Below, piece by piece: positions 8,207 through 17,478 of a stretch of DNA of 64,000 nt. The notes under the pieces were generated by a model. The model was not told where the DNA came from. It saw only the letters and a program-made list of their open reading frames with translations, and made no database searches. Made by a program: the position numbers and the translations under genes. The first letter of the stretch is position 1, and every line of letters begins with the position of its first letter. Where the stretch lies: NCBI GenBank assembly GCA_964565805.1, contig CAZMGH010000009.1:12505-76504 (forward strand), written 5' to 3'. The DNA comes from Catenibacillus sp964565805. GTDB taxonomy: Bacteria; Bacillota; Clostridia; Lachnospirales; Lachnospiraceae.

Positions 8207-9310
8207 ATGGAAAGACTTAAAGTAGCAGTTATTGGATGCGGAGGAATCGCGAATCAGAAACACTTTCCTGCTTTAAAGAACAATGGGGATCTTAATGAAA
8301 TCGTGGCTTTCTGCGATATTATTGAAGAACGGGCAGTTAAGGCCGCGAAGGAATTTGGCGTACCTGACGCAAAGGTGTATACAGATTACCGGGAGCTTTT
8401 GAAAGATCCTAAAATCGATGTTGTACATATTTGTACGCCGAATGTGTCTCACAGCGCTATTGCTATTGCGGCTTTTGAGGCGAAAAAACATGTATACTGT
8501 GAAAAACCTATGTCCCACAGTACAGAAGAAGCAGAAAAGATGGTTGAGGCATGGAAGAAATCAGGAAAGCAGTTTACAGTGGGCTATCAGAACCGGTTCC
8601 GTCCGGAAGTCCAGAATCTTCACGCTGCCTGTGAAAAAGGAGATCTTGGAGATATTTATTATGGAAAAGCCCATGCAGTCCGCAGAAGAGGCGTACCTAC
8701 GTGGGGCGTATTTATGGACAAAGAAGCACAGGGAGGCGGTCCCTTGATTGATATTGGAACCCATGCTCTTGATATTACTCTGTGGTGCATGAATAATTAT
8801 GACGTTGACAGTGTGACAGGATCTGTATTTTATAAACTGGGAGGACTTCAGCAGGCTACAGAAGGCAATCTGTTCGGTCCATGGGATCCTAAATCTTATG
8901 AAGTAGAAGATTCCGCCATGGGATATATTAAAATGAAAAATGGCGCGGCCATCGCCTTGGAAGCAAGCTGGGCTTTGAATATGTTAGAGTCCAGAGAAGC
9001 TTCGACAACTCTTTGCGGAACAGAGGCAGGCGCTGAGATACACTCAGGCATGAGTTATCAAAATAATGAACTGATCTATAACAGAGGAAGAAATAATCAG
9101 CTTATGCAAGAGACTCTTTCAGCGGTAGGCGGAGTCGCTTACTTTGGCGGAGGCGGCGGAGAAGAAGGAACCATGGACTGCCGCCAGTGGCTGGAAGCGG
9201 TTATAAATAATACGGAGCCTCTTGTGAAACCGGAAGAAGCCCTTACAGTGACAAAAATTCTTGACGCGATCTATAAATCAGCGAAAGAAAATAAAGAGAT
9301 TAAATTCTAA
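8207..9310 (+). CDS. Gfo/Idh/MocA-family oxidoreductase (second copy)
   Basis: 367 residues, clearly different from the first copy. Nucleotide-binding GCGGIA lies at 10-15, EKP at 99-101, and the catalytic pair Asp182/His186 in IDIGTH. The segment RRRGVPTWGVF (160-170) resembles the group found in keto-glycoside clusters. The start is placed at 8207 because AGGAGG (8192-8197) precedes it, so the longer frame from 8183 is rejected. It sits 29 bp after the first oxidoreductase and 19 bp before the DUF6379 gene. It is a good candidate for the glycoside 3-dehydrogenase that forms the substrate of the C-C or C-O bond cleaving pair, which is inference. Confidence 0.9.
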   Translation: MERLKVAVIGCGGIANQKHFPALKNNGDLNEIVAFCDIIEERAVKAAKEFGVPDAKVYTDYRELLKDPKIDVVHICTPNVSHSAIAIAAFEAKKHVYCEKPMSHSTEEAEKMVEAWKKSGKQFTVGYQNRFRPEVQNLHAACEKGDLGDIYYGKAHAVRRRGVPTWGVFMDKEAQGGGPLIDIGTHALDITLWCMNNYDVDSVTGSVFYKLGGLQQATEGNLFGPWDPKSYEVEDSAMGYIKMKNGAAIALEASWALNMLESREASTTLCGTEAGAEIHSGMSYQNNELIYNRGRNNQLMQETLSAVGGVAYFGGGGGEEGTMDCRQWLEAVINNTEPLVKPEEALTVTKILDAIYKSAKENKEIKF

Positions 9311-9329
9311 CAGGGGGGAGGCATGATCC

Positions 9330-9761
9330 ATGGCTTTTGCAATGAGAATTAATTTTGTCGATGTAGTGTGTGATGACAGCATGAAAAATATGTTCGCAAA
9401 TGGAAGGAAGATCGGATACCAGTTTGACATCCGGCTGAGTTATTACAGAGGACACTTCCTTTCTGTGATCGATGCGTTTGGAGTGAAACTGGACGGGGAA
9501 CAGGTTCCCCTGCAGGATATAAAATTCTGCCTCCACGGAAAGGAATTTGGCGTTAGTCAGCTCCATGATCTTGTTTCAGAGTTTTGGGGAATCACTGAAC
9601 CGGCAACGATCAAGATCTTCAAAAACGGCGGGATACCTGCAGGAGAACACCTGGTGGATGTAAAGCTCATGTTCCACTCCCCATATATGCCCATCAGCGA
9701 CACAGAGTATATGCCGATTGATGGATGCGGAAGCAAAACGCTTACGCTGGCAGAGTTTTAA
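9330..9761 (+). CDS. DUF6379 protein, C-glycoside deglycosidase beta-subunit family
   Basis: 143 residues, recognised as the DUF6379 family, which includes the small beta subunit (DgpB/CarC-like) of bacterial C-glycoside deglycosidases. In the characterised systems it forms a complex with a sugar-phosphate isomerase-like alpha subunit and eliminates the aglycone from a 3-keto-C-glycoside. The protein is compact and strand-rich, with no signal peptide. It lies directly before an alpha-like gene (9782), the arrangement expected for such a pair. Activity on a C-glycoside is inferred from family and context, since relatives may act on other 3-keto glycosides. Confidence 0.85.
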   Translation: MAFAMRINFVDVVCDDSMKNMFANGRKIGYQFDIRLSYYRGHFLSVIDAFGVKLDGEQVPLQDIKFCLHGKEFGVSQLHDLVSEFWGITEPATIKIFKNGGIPAGEHLVDVKLMFHSPYMPISDTEYMPIDGCGSKTLTLAEF

Positions 9762-9781
9762 AAGATAGGAGGGATGATCAA

Positions 9782-10759
9782 ATGAGCGAGATTAAATTAG
9801 GAATCACATTATATTGTTTTACTCGGGAATACTGCAGGGGGGATATGACTCTTGAGGACTGTATTCGAAAAGCAAAGGAAGTCGGAGCTCAGGGATATGA
9901 GATCGTTGCCACCCAGATGATACCTTCTTATCCCTATGTGAGCGATAAGTTTCTTGGCGAGATTAAAGCAATATCGCAATATTATGATATTGAGCCGGTT
10001 TGTTACTCCGCAAATATGGATCGGGGAATGAGAGGAGACAGAAATCTTACGGAAGACGAAATGCTTCAGATGGCTATCAATGATGTGAAGAGCGCGAATA
10101 AGATGGGATGCAAAGTCATGCGTGAACAGTTCCTTTTAAGCCCGAAAGCGCTGGTTAAGCTGGCGCCTTACGCGGAAGCCTATGACGTAAAGGTGGGAAT
10201 CGAAATTCATAATCCGGAAACTCCCAACACGCCCATTATGAGAGAATATCTGGAAAAGATCGTGGCATCCGGATCAAAATATATCGGGTTTGTGCCAGAT
10301 TTCGGCCTTTTCGCTACGGCGCCGAATAAGCCTCACTGGGATGAAGCCCTTGCGGCCGGCGTGCCGGTTGAACTTCTGGAAATGGCGAAAGACATGCGTC
10401 TCAATGATGTATCTCAGGAGGAGGCAGTACAGAAGCTTGCGGCAGCAGGAGCTACAGGACCGGCATTTGCCGCGCTTCAGGGCATGTACGGGTTTGTTCA
10501 GTTCAAAAAGGACTGTAAAAAAGAACTGGAGGGACTTAAAGAAATCATGCCGTACTGTTCCCATATGCATGGAAAATGCCATTATATCAGCGAGGATCTG
10601 AAAGAGGCCAGTATCCCTTATGATGAAATACTTCCGGTCATCCAGGCATCGGATTATAAAGGATATATTGTAACAGAGTATGAGGATCATGCTTCCGGAC
10701 GGGCGGAAATCATGACAAGAAGGCATGTGGCGATGATGAAAAAGATACTCGGTCAATGA
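9782..10759 (+). CDS. Sugar phosphate isomerase/epimerase-like TIM barrel, deglycosidase alpha-subunit-like
   Basis: 325 residues of the AP-endonuclease-2/xylose-isomerase-like barrel. Probable divalent metal ligands are E141 (GIEIHNPE), D173 (FVPDFGLF), H261 or H263 (CSHMHGKCHY) and E299 or E301 (VTEYEDH). In C-glycoside deglycosidases this subunit (DgpC-like) carries the metal and the catalytic base. AGGAGG just upstream fixes the start at 9782, so a longer in-frame extension into the DUF6379 gene is not used. It follows the beta-like gene by 20 bp. An ordinary isomerase/epimerase cannot be excluded, but the DUF6379 neighbour makes the two-subunit lyase more likely. Confidence 0.85.
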   Translation: MSEIKLGITLYCFTREYCRGDMTLEDCIRKAKEVGAQGYEIVATQMIPSYPYVSDKFLGEIKAISQYYDIEPVCYSANMDRGMRGDRNLTEDEMLQMAINDVKSANKMGCKVMREQFLLSPKALVKLAPYAEAYDVKVGIEIHNPETPNTPIMREYLEKIVASGSKYIGFVPDFGLFATAPNKPHWDEALAAGVPVELLEMAKDMRLNDVSQEEAVQKLAAAGATGPAFAALQGMYGFVQFKKDCKKELEGLKEIMPYCSHMHGKCHYISEDLKEASIPYDEILPVIQASDYKGYIVTEYEDHASGRAEIMTRRHVAMMKKILGQ

Positions 10760-10772
10760 AAAGGAGACGAGG

Positions 10773-11756
10773 ATGAAAGTACTGGGAATTTCGTTTGGAA
10801 AAAAGAACGCAAATACAGATATTCTTGTAAAGGAAGCTCTGTATGGCGCTAAGGCAGCGATGCCTTAGGCAGAGGTAGAGTTTGTAAACACAGTGAATAT
10901 GAATATCGGGAGATGCCGTGGATGCGGCGCATGTTCCGGACTGCTTGAAAAAGGGAAAGATAATATTTGTGTTTTTAAAGATGATTTTCAGACTTTGGAA
11001 GACAAGGTGCGGGAAGCGGATGCGATTATTTTAGGAGCTCCGGTATATGTTCTGCAGCCGGTAGGCCAGTTTAAGGATTTTGTGGACAGGTTCTCCTGCC
11101 GACATGACTATTCGGCGATCACCTGGGTTTTAGATAAACGACGGACAGGTGAGCTGCCTGGAAATGCTGAGGATTTCCCAATGGAACGGTTAAAGAAGCG
11201 GACCGTGTCTTATATTTCCGTTGGAGGCGCTATAACGCCAAACTGGACATCTATGGGAACGGCCACGCTCCATCTATTCGGGTTCCCTCCAATGATGAAG
11301 GTTATGGGCAATTATAATGCATACGCAATGGGCCATATTGCGAATCCCCTTTTAGATGACAAGCTTATTTCTGATATGCATGAAATGGGACGGCGGACAG
11401 CGCTTGGCTTAGAGGATGATTCCGTTGAGTTTTTTTTGCCGGAGGGTCGGCCGGAAGGCGTCTGCCCGGTGTGCCATCAGAGTCTTCTTACCATTTTGCC
11501 GGGGACAACAAAGGTCGAATGTCCGATTTGCGGGATTGAAGGGAAATTATCCATGGAAGACGGGGCAGTAAAGGTTGAATTTCCAGAGACGCAGCAGAAA
11601 CGTGCCAGAGGCACTTTTGCGGGACTGCGGGAGCATACCGAAGAAATCCAGGGCTTTGGCGCGGTCTGTATGCCAAAAATCATGGCGAATAAAGAACGTC
11701 TTGATCAATTGATGGCGGAAAGAATAAAGAATTTTGATGAAACGATCAACAAATAG
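10773..11756 (+). pseudogene. Iron-sulfur flavoprotein / NADPH-dependent FMN reductase-like gene with an in-frame TAG
   Basis: The reading frame starts at ATG 10773 behind AAGGAG, continues for 31 codons as a flavodoxin-fold N-terminus (MKVLGISFG), meets TAG at 10866-10868, then runs open to 11756. After the stop come a cysteine motif (CRGCGAC), the flavin-fold core (ILGAPVY) and a C-terminal rubredoxin-like pair (CPVC, CPIC). A single G-to-T change at a Glu codon (GAG, as in MPEAEVEF) would explain the stop. Translation could restart at ATG 10893, but the product would lack the first strand and FMN phosphate loop. It is either a recent nonsense mutation or a sequencing error. Its position between lyase and transporter suggests a redox step on the aglycone, which is speculative. 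Confidence 0.8.
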
Positions 11757-11800
11757 GCAGTTAGCCGAAATTTCATTTAAAAGGTTAGGAGGAAAAAAGG

Positions 11801-13435
11801 ATGAAATTTAAAAGACTGATAACGGCGTTTCTCGCCGGAGCGATGCTGGTGACCATAGCAGCCTGCGGAGGAAGCGGTGAGACAGCCCAAACTTCTAATG
11901 CAGCCGCAGATTCTGGAGCGGATACAAGCGCGGAAAATATCGAGCAGGCGATGGATGAGATTTTGCAGCCAAACCAGGAAACCGGAAACACGGAAAAAAC
12001 CGATGAAACTTTGGTCATTGCAGTGGATAGCGAACCTGCGACGTTGTGGCATCCCGCTACAGAGGGAGGAATGTCCACCACTGAAGAACAGTATGTAAGC
12101 ATAGCGCTTCTTGACCGGTTAGTCCAGGTGGATTCTGAAACAGACGAAGTGATGCCTATGCTTGCTGAGTCGTGGGAGTGGGTGGATGATACCCATCTGA
12201 AATTTACAATCCGTGATGGCGTAACGACCGCATCCGGCGCCACATTAACAGCAGACGATGTTGTGTATACGGTAAATATCTGGAAAACAAACTGTTCCAC
12301 GAATGATACGGGCAAATATATCGTTGACGCGGTTGCTGAAGGCAATACGGTGACCATCGAGTATAATGCAGTAGCGCCGGATATTTTAAGAATGATGGCA
12401 TGGGGAAATTATGGTATTGTTTCCCAGGCAGACGTGGAAGCTGTGGGAGGGCTGGAAAATGTCCGCACCAACCCTCTTGTAGGTACAGGGAAATACCGTT
12501 TCAAAGAGTGGAAGAGCGGGGAGTATATTGTTCTTGAAAGAAACGAAGACTACTGGGATTCAGACTATGTTGGATACTTTAAAGAAATCCGGTTGGTCTT
12601 TGTAGGAGATTCCGCTTCCCGCTCCGCAGCCGTAGAAGCCGGGGATGCCCAGGTTGCTGTTAATATGCCTGTAAACCAGGCTGCGGCAAAGGCTGGCCAG
12701 TTAAGAACATACATCTACTCTTATGGTCAGGAGATGCACCTTTGGTACAACATGGCAGATGGCCGGGCAACGGCTGATGAGAACGTGCGTAAGGCCATTG
12801 ATCTGGCTTTGGATTTTGACGCTATCGCCGCGGTAGGTACTGCAGGCTATGGTTCTCCATCGCTCTCTTATGTAAGTGAAGACGCAAGCTATTACACGGC
12901 GAATTACACGGGTGAAGAGAGGGCCGTAGATCTTGAGACGGCGAGAGCCCTTCTTGAAGAGGCCGGTATTACAGAACTTACTATTGATGCCATCGGCCTT
13001 CAGGAACATGAAGATGTGATCACCGTGATCCAGGGAAATCTTGCCCAGATTGGGATTACTGTAAATCCGGTCATTTCAGATACAAGTACATATGTTAATG
13101 CAGCGTTGAATGAAAAAGATTATGACCTTAGCCTTGTAGGTGATGATCTTACGGACAGAACGCCTCAGCTGTGTCAGTTCTGGACCGGCGGCATGGTCAT
13201 CGGCGGCCCCAATACGACGTTGGACGCGCTGGTTGAGCTGGGAACTGCATTGATGGAAGAAACAGATGAGACGAAGCTTTCTGAAAGGGCTGCGGCCATC
13301 GATGCCTATAACAAAGAGTATACCATTTGCTCAAATCTCTATTCACAATTAGTGGCTGCGGTTACAGCACAGGATATTAAGGGATATTCTTCAAGAGAGA
13401 GAGGCTATGTTGACATTACGGCGTTTTATAAATAA
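11801..13435 (+). CDS. ABC transporter substrate-binding lipoprotein (peptide/oligosaccharide family 5)
   Basis: 544 residues. A lipoprotein signal is at 1-22 (lipobox TIAAC, Cys22), followed by an acidic Ser/Ala/Thr-rich tether (about 23-65) and the SBP_bac_5 fold. Family-typical segments are LAESWEWVDDTHLKFTIRDG and VRKAIDLALD. It sits on the outer face of the membrane and hands its ligand to the two permeases that follow. The family binds peptides, nickel, and plant-derived oligosaccharides or glycosides. Context with the glycoside genes favours a glycosylated ligand, which is inference. AGGAGG precedes the ATG. A hairpin separates it from the permease genes. Confidence 0.9.
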   Translation: MKFKRLITAFLAGAMLVTIAACGGSGETAQTSNAAADSGADTSAENIEQAMDEILQPNQETGNTEKTDETLVIAVDSEPATLWHPATEGGMSTTEEQYVSIALLDRLVQVDSETDEVMPMLAESWEWVDDTHLKFTIRDGVTTASGATLTADDVVYTVNIWKTNCSTNDTGKYIVDAVAEGNTVTIEYNAVAPDILRMMAWGNYGIVSQADVEAVGGLENVRTNPLVGTGKYRFKEWKSGEYIVLERNEDYWDSDYVGYFKEIRLVFVGDSASRSAAVEAGDAQVAVNMPVNQAAAKAGQLRTYIYSYGQEMHLWYNMADGRATADENVRKAIDLALDFDAIAAVGTAGYGSPSLSYVSEDASYYTANYTGEERAVDLETARALLEEAGITELTIDAIGLQEHEDVITVIQGNLAQIGITVNPVISDTSTYVNAALNEKDYDLSLVGDDLTDRTPQLCQFWTGGMVIGGPNTTLDALVELGTALMEETDETKLSERAAAIDAYNKEYTICSNLYSQLVAAVTAQDIKGYSSRERGYVDITAFYK

Positions 13436-13456
13436 GAAATGTTAAGGTTTGAATCA

Positions 13457-13487
13457 GCTGCCTGGAGGATTATATTTTCCAGGCAGC
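13457..13487 (+). promoter_or_regulatory. Intercistronic hairpin between binding protein and permease genes
   Basis: GCTGCCTGGA (13457-13466) pairs perfectly with TCCAGGCAGC (13478-13487) around an 11-base loop. There is no T-run. Such structures often protect the 3' end of an abundant binding-protein message and reduce downstream expression. Confidence 0.6.
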
Positions 13488-13507
13488 ATTTATAGGAGAG
13501 ATAAGGT

Positions 13508-14482
13508 ATGGCAAAATATATTCTGAAACGAATTTTGTTTTTGATTCCAGTCTTACTGGGGGTTTCAGCAATCATCTTTGCGCTAAAGACGGTTACGCCG
13601 GGAGATCCTGCCAGACAGATCCTGGGAAACACTGCCACTCAGGAGCAGGTTGACGCAAAAAGAGAGGAATTGGGACTGAATGATCCTGTGCTGGTTCAGT
13701 ATGTTCGCTATATTAAAAATATTGTAACCAAAGGCGATTTTGGCGAGTCTTACCGCACCGGGGAGCCGGTGCTTCAGGAAATCCTTCCAAGACTTTGGGT
13801 TTCAGCTAAAATTACGATTGGTGCGGTGATCATCGGAGCGGCGGTGGGAATCGTCCTTGGTATTGTCTCCGCGCTGAAAAAATATACCTGGGCTGACTCC
13901 GCTGTTCTTGTAGTATCCATGTTTTTTCAGTCTATTCCGGAATTTGTCGTAGGTCTGGCTTTGATCATGATTTTTGCGGTAAGTCTGCATATCCTTCCAT
14001 CAAATGGAATTGAGTCATGGAAGGGTTACGTGATGCCTATGCTTTGCGTGGGACTGTCTTCGATTGCAAACTATACGCGTATTACCCGTTCGTCTATGCT
14101 GGAAGTACTGGGGGAAGATTATATCCGTACCGCAAGAGCCAAAGGACAATCAGAAAATAATATCACTTACCATCATGCTCTTCGCAATGCCATGATCCCG
14201 GTTGCTCAATCCATTGGAACGCATCTTGGAAATGCCATTGGTGGCGGAATGGTTTTGGAAACGGTTTTCGGTGTTCCCGGAGTAGGAAAGTACATCGTTG
14301 ATTCAATTACACAGCGTAATTATCCATCTGTTTTAGGAGGGGCTCTGATCATAGCAATGCTGCTGACAGTGATTAATCTGATTGTTGACATTAGTTTTAT
14401 TTTGATCGATCCGAGATTGAAAACGACCATTGTTTCCGGCGAAGGAAGAAAGGCTGTACGAAAGAAAGTAAAAGCTGCGTAG
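13508..14482 (+). CDS. ABC transporter permease, DppB type
   Basis: 324 residues with an N-terminal membrane helix (about 9-29), the characteristic DppB soluble loop (GDPARQILG, LGLNDPVLVQY), then five more helices. The cytoplasmic coupling loop is near RITRSSMLEVLGEDYIRTARAKG. It forms the membrane channel with the 14496 gene. The ribosome site is AGGAGAG just before ATG 13508. Spacing to the next gene is 13 bp. Confidence 0.93.
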   Translation: MAKYILKRILFLIPVLLGVSAIIFALKTVTPGDPARQILGNTATQEQVDAKREELGLNDPVLVQYVRYIKNIVTKGDFGESYRTGEPVLQEILPRLWVSAKITIGAVIIGAAVGIVLGIVSALKKYTWADSAVLVVSMFFQSIPEFVVGLALIMIFAVSLHILPSNGIESWKGYVMPMLCVGLSSIANYTRITRSSMLEVLGEDYIRTARAKGQSENNITYHHALRNAMIPVAQSIGTHLGNAIGGGMVLETVFGVPGVGKYIVDSITQRNYPSVLGGALIIAMLLTVINLIVDISFILIDPRLKTTIVSGEGRKAVRKKVKAA

Positions 14483-14495
14483 GAGGTAAGAGAAT

Positions 14496-15404
14496 ATGTC
14501 AAAAATCACAACTCCCGCAATGGAGAAAATACAAAGAAAAAAAAGTAAAAGAAAAAAAGCTTATAAATCCACACCGGGCCGTGAATCATGGAAACGATTT
14601 AAACGGAATCCAACAGCGCTGATTGGTCTTGGGATTGTCTGCGTGCTTATCCTCGTTGCGATTTTTGCGCCTCTGATCGCTCCTTACGATTACCAGACCC
14701 AGGATTATACCGCGATGATGCAGTCGCCTTCCCTACAGCATCTTTTTGGAACAGATCTTTTTGGCCGTGATATTTTCAGCCGTATCATTTACGGAACCAG
14801 ATATTCTCTTCTCATTGCGTTGTTCTGTACCATCGCGGCCTTCTTTTCAGGAGGGCTGCTGGGAATTATTGCCGGGTATTTTGGTGGAAAGGTAGATACG
14901 ATCATTATGCGTATCATGGATATTTTCCAGGCCATACCTATGATTATGATGGCAATGTGCATTGTTGCGGTTTTGGGAAACGGGATCCCTCAGTTAGTTG
15001 CAGCCATTATGTTTGCGTCCATGCCGACCATGGCCAGGAATAACCGCGCGGCGATCCTGCGTGTAAGGGGAAGCGACTACATAGAATCATCCGAAGCAAT
15101 TGGCGTTGGCAAGTTTCAGATGATCATAAAACATATGATTCCAAATGCCGTTGGCGTTATGATCATTTTCTTTGTAGGCTTTCTGTCCGTATCGATCATG
15201 ATGATGTCTTCCATGAGCTACATCGGCGTTGGTCTGGCTTCGCCTACGCCGGAATGGGGGTTGATCCTCAATGACGGCAAGGCATATATTTCATCGGCGC
15301 CTTATATGATGGTATTTCCCGCGCTGATGATCATGATCACCTGTTTTGCGTTCAACCTTATGGGGGACGGATTAAGAGACGCATTTGATCCAAAACTAAA
15401 ATAA
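14496..15404 (+). CDS. ABC transporter permease, DppC type
   Basis: 302 residues. A strongly basic N-terminus (QRKKSKRKK) precedes the first helix (about 43-64). The DppC signature HLFGTDLFGRDIFSRIIYGTR follows, then the inner-membrane domain with coupling-loop motif ESSEAIGVGKFQMIIKHMIPN. It is partner of the 13508 permease. AGGAGG precedes the start and the gene is 12 bp from the first ATPase gene. Confidence 0.93.
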   Translation: MSKITTPAMEKIQRKKSKRKKAYKSTPGRESWKRFKRNPTALIGLGIVCVLILVAIFAPLIAPYDYQTQDYTAMMQSPSLQHLFGTDLFGRDIFSRIIYGTRYSLLIALFCTIAAFFSGGLLGIIAGYFGGKVDTIIMRIMDIFQAIPMIMMAMCIVAVLGNGIPQLVAAIMFASMPTMARNNRAAILRVRGSDYIESSEAIGVGKFQMIIKHMIPNAVGVMIIFFVGFLSVSIMMMSSMSYIGVGLASPTPEWGLILNDGKAYISSAPYMMVFPALMIMITCFAFNLMGDGLRDAFDPKLK

Positions 15405-15416
15405 GAGGGATAGGAT

Positions 15417-16409
15417 ATGAGCGAAAATATTTTAAGTGTAAAAAATTTGGTTATCCACTACGAAACGGATGAGGAAGTGGTGGAGGCTGTTAATAATATT
15501 AGCTTTGATTTAACAAAGGGCGAAATCCTTGGCCTTGTTGGGGAGACTGGCGCGGGAAAAACGACGACAGCGCTTGGTATCATGGGGCTTCTCCCGGAAA
15601 AGGTTGCTCATGTGGTTCAGGGCTCTATTGAACTGGATGGGGAGAACCTTTTTGAAAAGAATAAAAAGGAAATGCGAAAAGTTCGGGGAAAAAGAATTTC
15701 CATGATTTTCCAAGATCCAATGACTGCGTTAAATCCGGTAAAAACTGTAGGCGATCAGATTGCGGAAGTGGTGCTCCTCCATGACCGGTGTTCCAAGGCC
15801 CAGGCACTTAAAAGAGCCCAGGATATGCTTGCTATGGTAGGGATTGTTCCGGAACGGTATAAGGATTATCCGCATCAGTTTTCCGGTGGTATGAAGCAGC
15901 GCATTGTTATTGCCATCGCGTTAGCATGCGAGCCAGATCTTCTGATTGCGGATGAACCGACGACAGCGCTGGATGTGACCATTCAGGCTCAGATTCTTGA
16001 TATGATGCGGAAACTTCAGAAAGAGCATGGGACGTCGATGATCCTTATCACTCATGATCTGGGCGTCGTTGCTGAGATGTGCGATCACTGCGCAGTAATG
16101 TATGCGGGGGAAATTGTAGAGTTTGGAACGGTGACAGAGATCTTTGATCATCCGAAACATCCATATACCAAGGCGCTTTATCAATCGATTCCTTCACTGG
16201 ATAAAGATGTGGAACGTCTGCATGTGATTCAGGGCATGGTAAGTGATCCTTCATGTTTGCCTCAATACTGCAGCTTTGCAGACCGGTGCGAGGAAGCATG
16301 CGAGGGCTGCAAGCAGGCGGATCCGAAGAGTGTTGAGGTTGAGACAGGGCATTGGGTGAAGTGTTTAAAATTCAATGACAAGGAGGCAAACGGATGGAGA
16401 ATTTATTAG
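15417..16409 (+). CDS. ABC transporter ATP-binding protein, DppD type
   Basis: 330 residues. Walker A is GETGAGKTT (about 42-50), the signature QFSGGMKQR, Walker B LLIADEP, and the switch histidine THD. The C-terminal oligopeptide-ATPase extension has the cysteine set CSFADRCEEACEGC, which in DppD/DppF relatives binds an iron-sulfur cluster. It energises the importer with the overlapping 16394 gene, whose start lies inside its last codons. Confidence 0.93.
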   Translation: MSENILSVKNLVIHYETDEEVVEAVNNISFDLTKGEILGLVGETGAGKTTTALGIMGLLPEKVAHVVQGSIELDGENLFEKNKKEMRKVRGKRISMIFQDPMTALNPVKTVGDQIAEVVLLHDRCSKAQALKRAQDMLAMVGIVPERYKDYPHQFSGGMKQRIVIAIALACEPDLLIADEPTTALDVTIQAQILDMMRKLQKEHGTSMILITHDLGVVAEMCDHCAVMYAGEIVEFGTVTEIFDHPKHPYTKALYQSIPSLDKDVERLHVIQGMVSDPSCLPQYCSFADRCEEACEGCKQADPKSVEVETGHWVKCLKFNDKEANGWRIY

Positions 16410-17353
16410 AGATTAAGAATCTGAAAAAATATTTTGACACTCCAAGAGGGGAGCTTCATGCTGTTGATAATGTATCGATGAATATTGCAAAAGGAAAAAC
16501 CATTGGTGTTGTGGGAGAATCTGGGTGCGGAAAATCAACGCTGGGAAAGACTTTGATGAGGCTTCATACAGCAACCTCCGGCGAGGTGCTGTACAATGGC
16601 GAGGATATTGCGTTAATGCCGATGAAAGCGTTTAAGAAAAAATACCGTTCTCACATTCAGATGATTTTCCAGGATCCCTATGCCTCTTTGGATCCCCGTA
16701 TGAGCGTGCTCCAGCTGATTGAAGAGCCGATCAAGGTAAACTGTAAATCTCTTTCCAAAAGCCAGGTGAGAAAAAAGGCTCAGGAGATGATGGAGCTTGT
16801 AGGGCTTGCATCGCGTCTGGAGTCTGCATATCCTCATGAGCTGGACGGCGGACGGAGACAGCGTATCGGTATTGCCAGAGCTTTATCTCTTGATCCGGAA
16901 TTTATTGTTTGCGATGAGCCGGTATCCGCGCTGGACGTATCCATCCAGGCACAGATTTTAAATCTTCTTCAGGATCTCCAGAAGGAGCGTCAGCTGACTT
17001 ATATGTTTATTACACATGATATGTCTGTGGTAAAGCATATTTCTGATGATATAGCAGTTATGTATTTAGGGCAGATGATTGAGAAGTGTCCCGCAAAGGA
17101 AATATTTAAAAATACGATTCATCCTTATTCCCAGGCATTACTTTCCGCGATTCCGATTCCGGATGTACATGCGAAAAAGGAGAGGATTATCTTAAAAGGG
17201 GAATTGACCTCGCCAATTAATCCGAAAAAGTGCTGCAGGTTTGCAGCTCGCTGTCCATATGCGACAGAGAAATGCCTTGCGGAGGAACCCGTACTTCGGG
17301 AGATGAAGCCGGATCATATGGTGGCATGCCATTTCGCGGAGAGATTTATGTAA
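16394..17353 (+). CDS. ABC transporter ATP-binding protein, DppF type
   Basis: 319 residues. Walker A is GESGCGKST (41-49), Walker B IVCDEP, and the C-terminal cysteine motif runs CCRFAARCPYATEKC. The ABC signature is LDGGRRQR (150-157) where LSGGQ is usual. The Ser-to-Asp variant seems recurrent in clostridial DppF-like proteins, so activity is still expected when paired with the canonical DppD. The start overlaps the DppD gene by 16 bp behind AAGGAGG. This is the last gene of the glycoside/transport unit. Confidence 0.93.
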   Translation: MENLLEIKNLKKYFDTPRGELHAVDNVSMNIAKGKTIGVVGESGCGKSTLGKTLMRLHTATSGEVLYNGEDIALMPMKAFKKKYRSHIQMIFQDPYASLDPRMSVLQLIEEPIKVNCKSLSKSQVRKKAQEMMELVGLASRLESAYPHELDGGRRQRIGIARALSLDPEFIVCDEPVSALDVSIQAQILNLLQDLQKERQLTYMFITHDMSVVKHISDDIAVMYLGQMIEKCPAKEIFKNTIHPYSQALLSAIPIPDVHAKKERIILKGELTSPINPKKCCRFAARCPYATEKCLAEEPVLREMKPDHMVACHFAERFM

Positions 17354-17478
17354 ACGAATTACCCGGGAAATTTTCCCTCTTCATTCAAACAAGTACAGGC
17401 ATAGGCCGCCAGTACCGTCCAGTCCAGAAAAAGGGGTTTCGCAGCGATCACAAAGCTAAAATATCATATAAATTTGAC

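Noticed and set aside
10866..10868. TAG read as pyrrolysine or by programmed read-through
   Set aside because: No pyrrolysine genes or recoding signals are visible and the protein family is not known to use it. A point mutation or error is simpler.
16840..16870. LDGG signature in the DppF-type ATPase as a sign of inactivity
   Set aside because: Similar variants seem to recur in clostridial DppF-like proteins, and the partner ATPase has a canonical signature.
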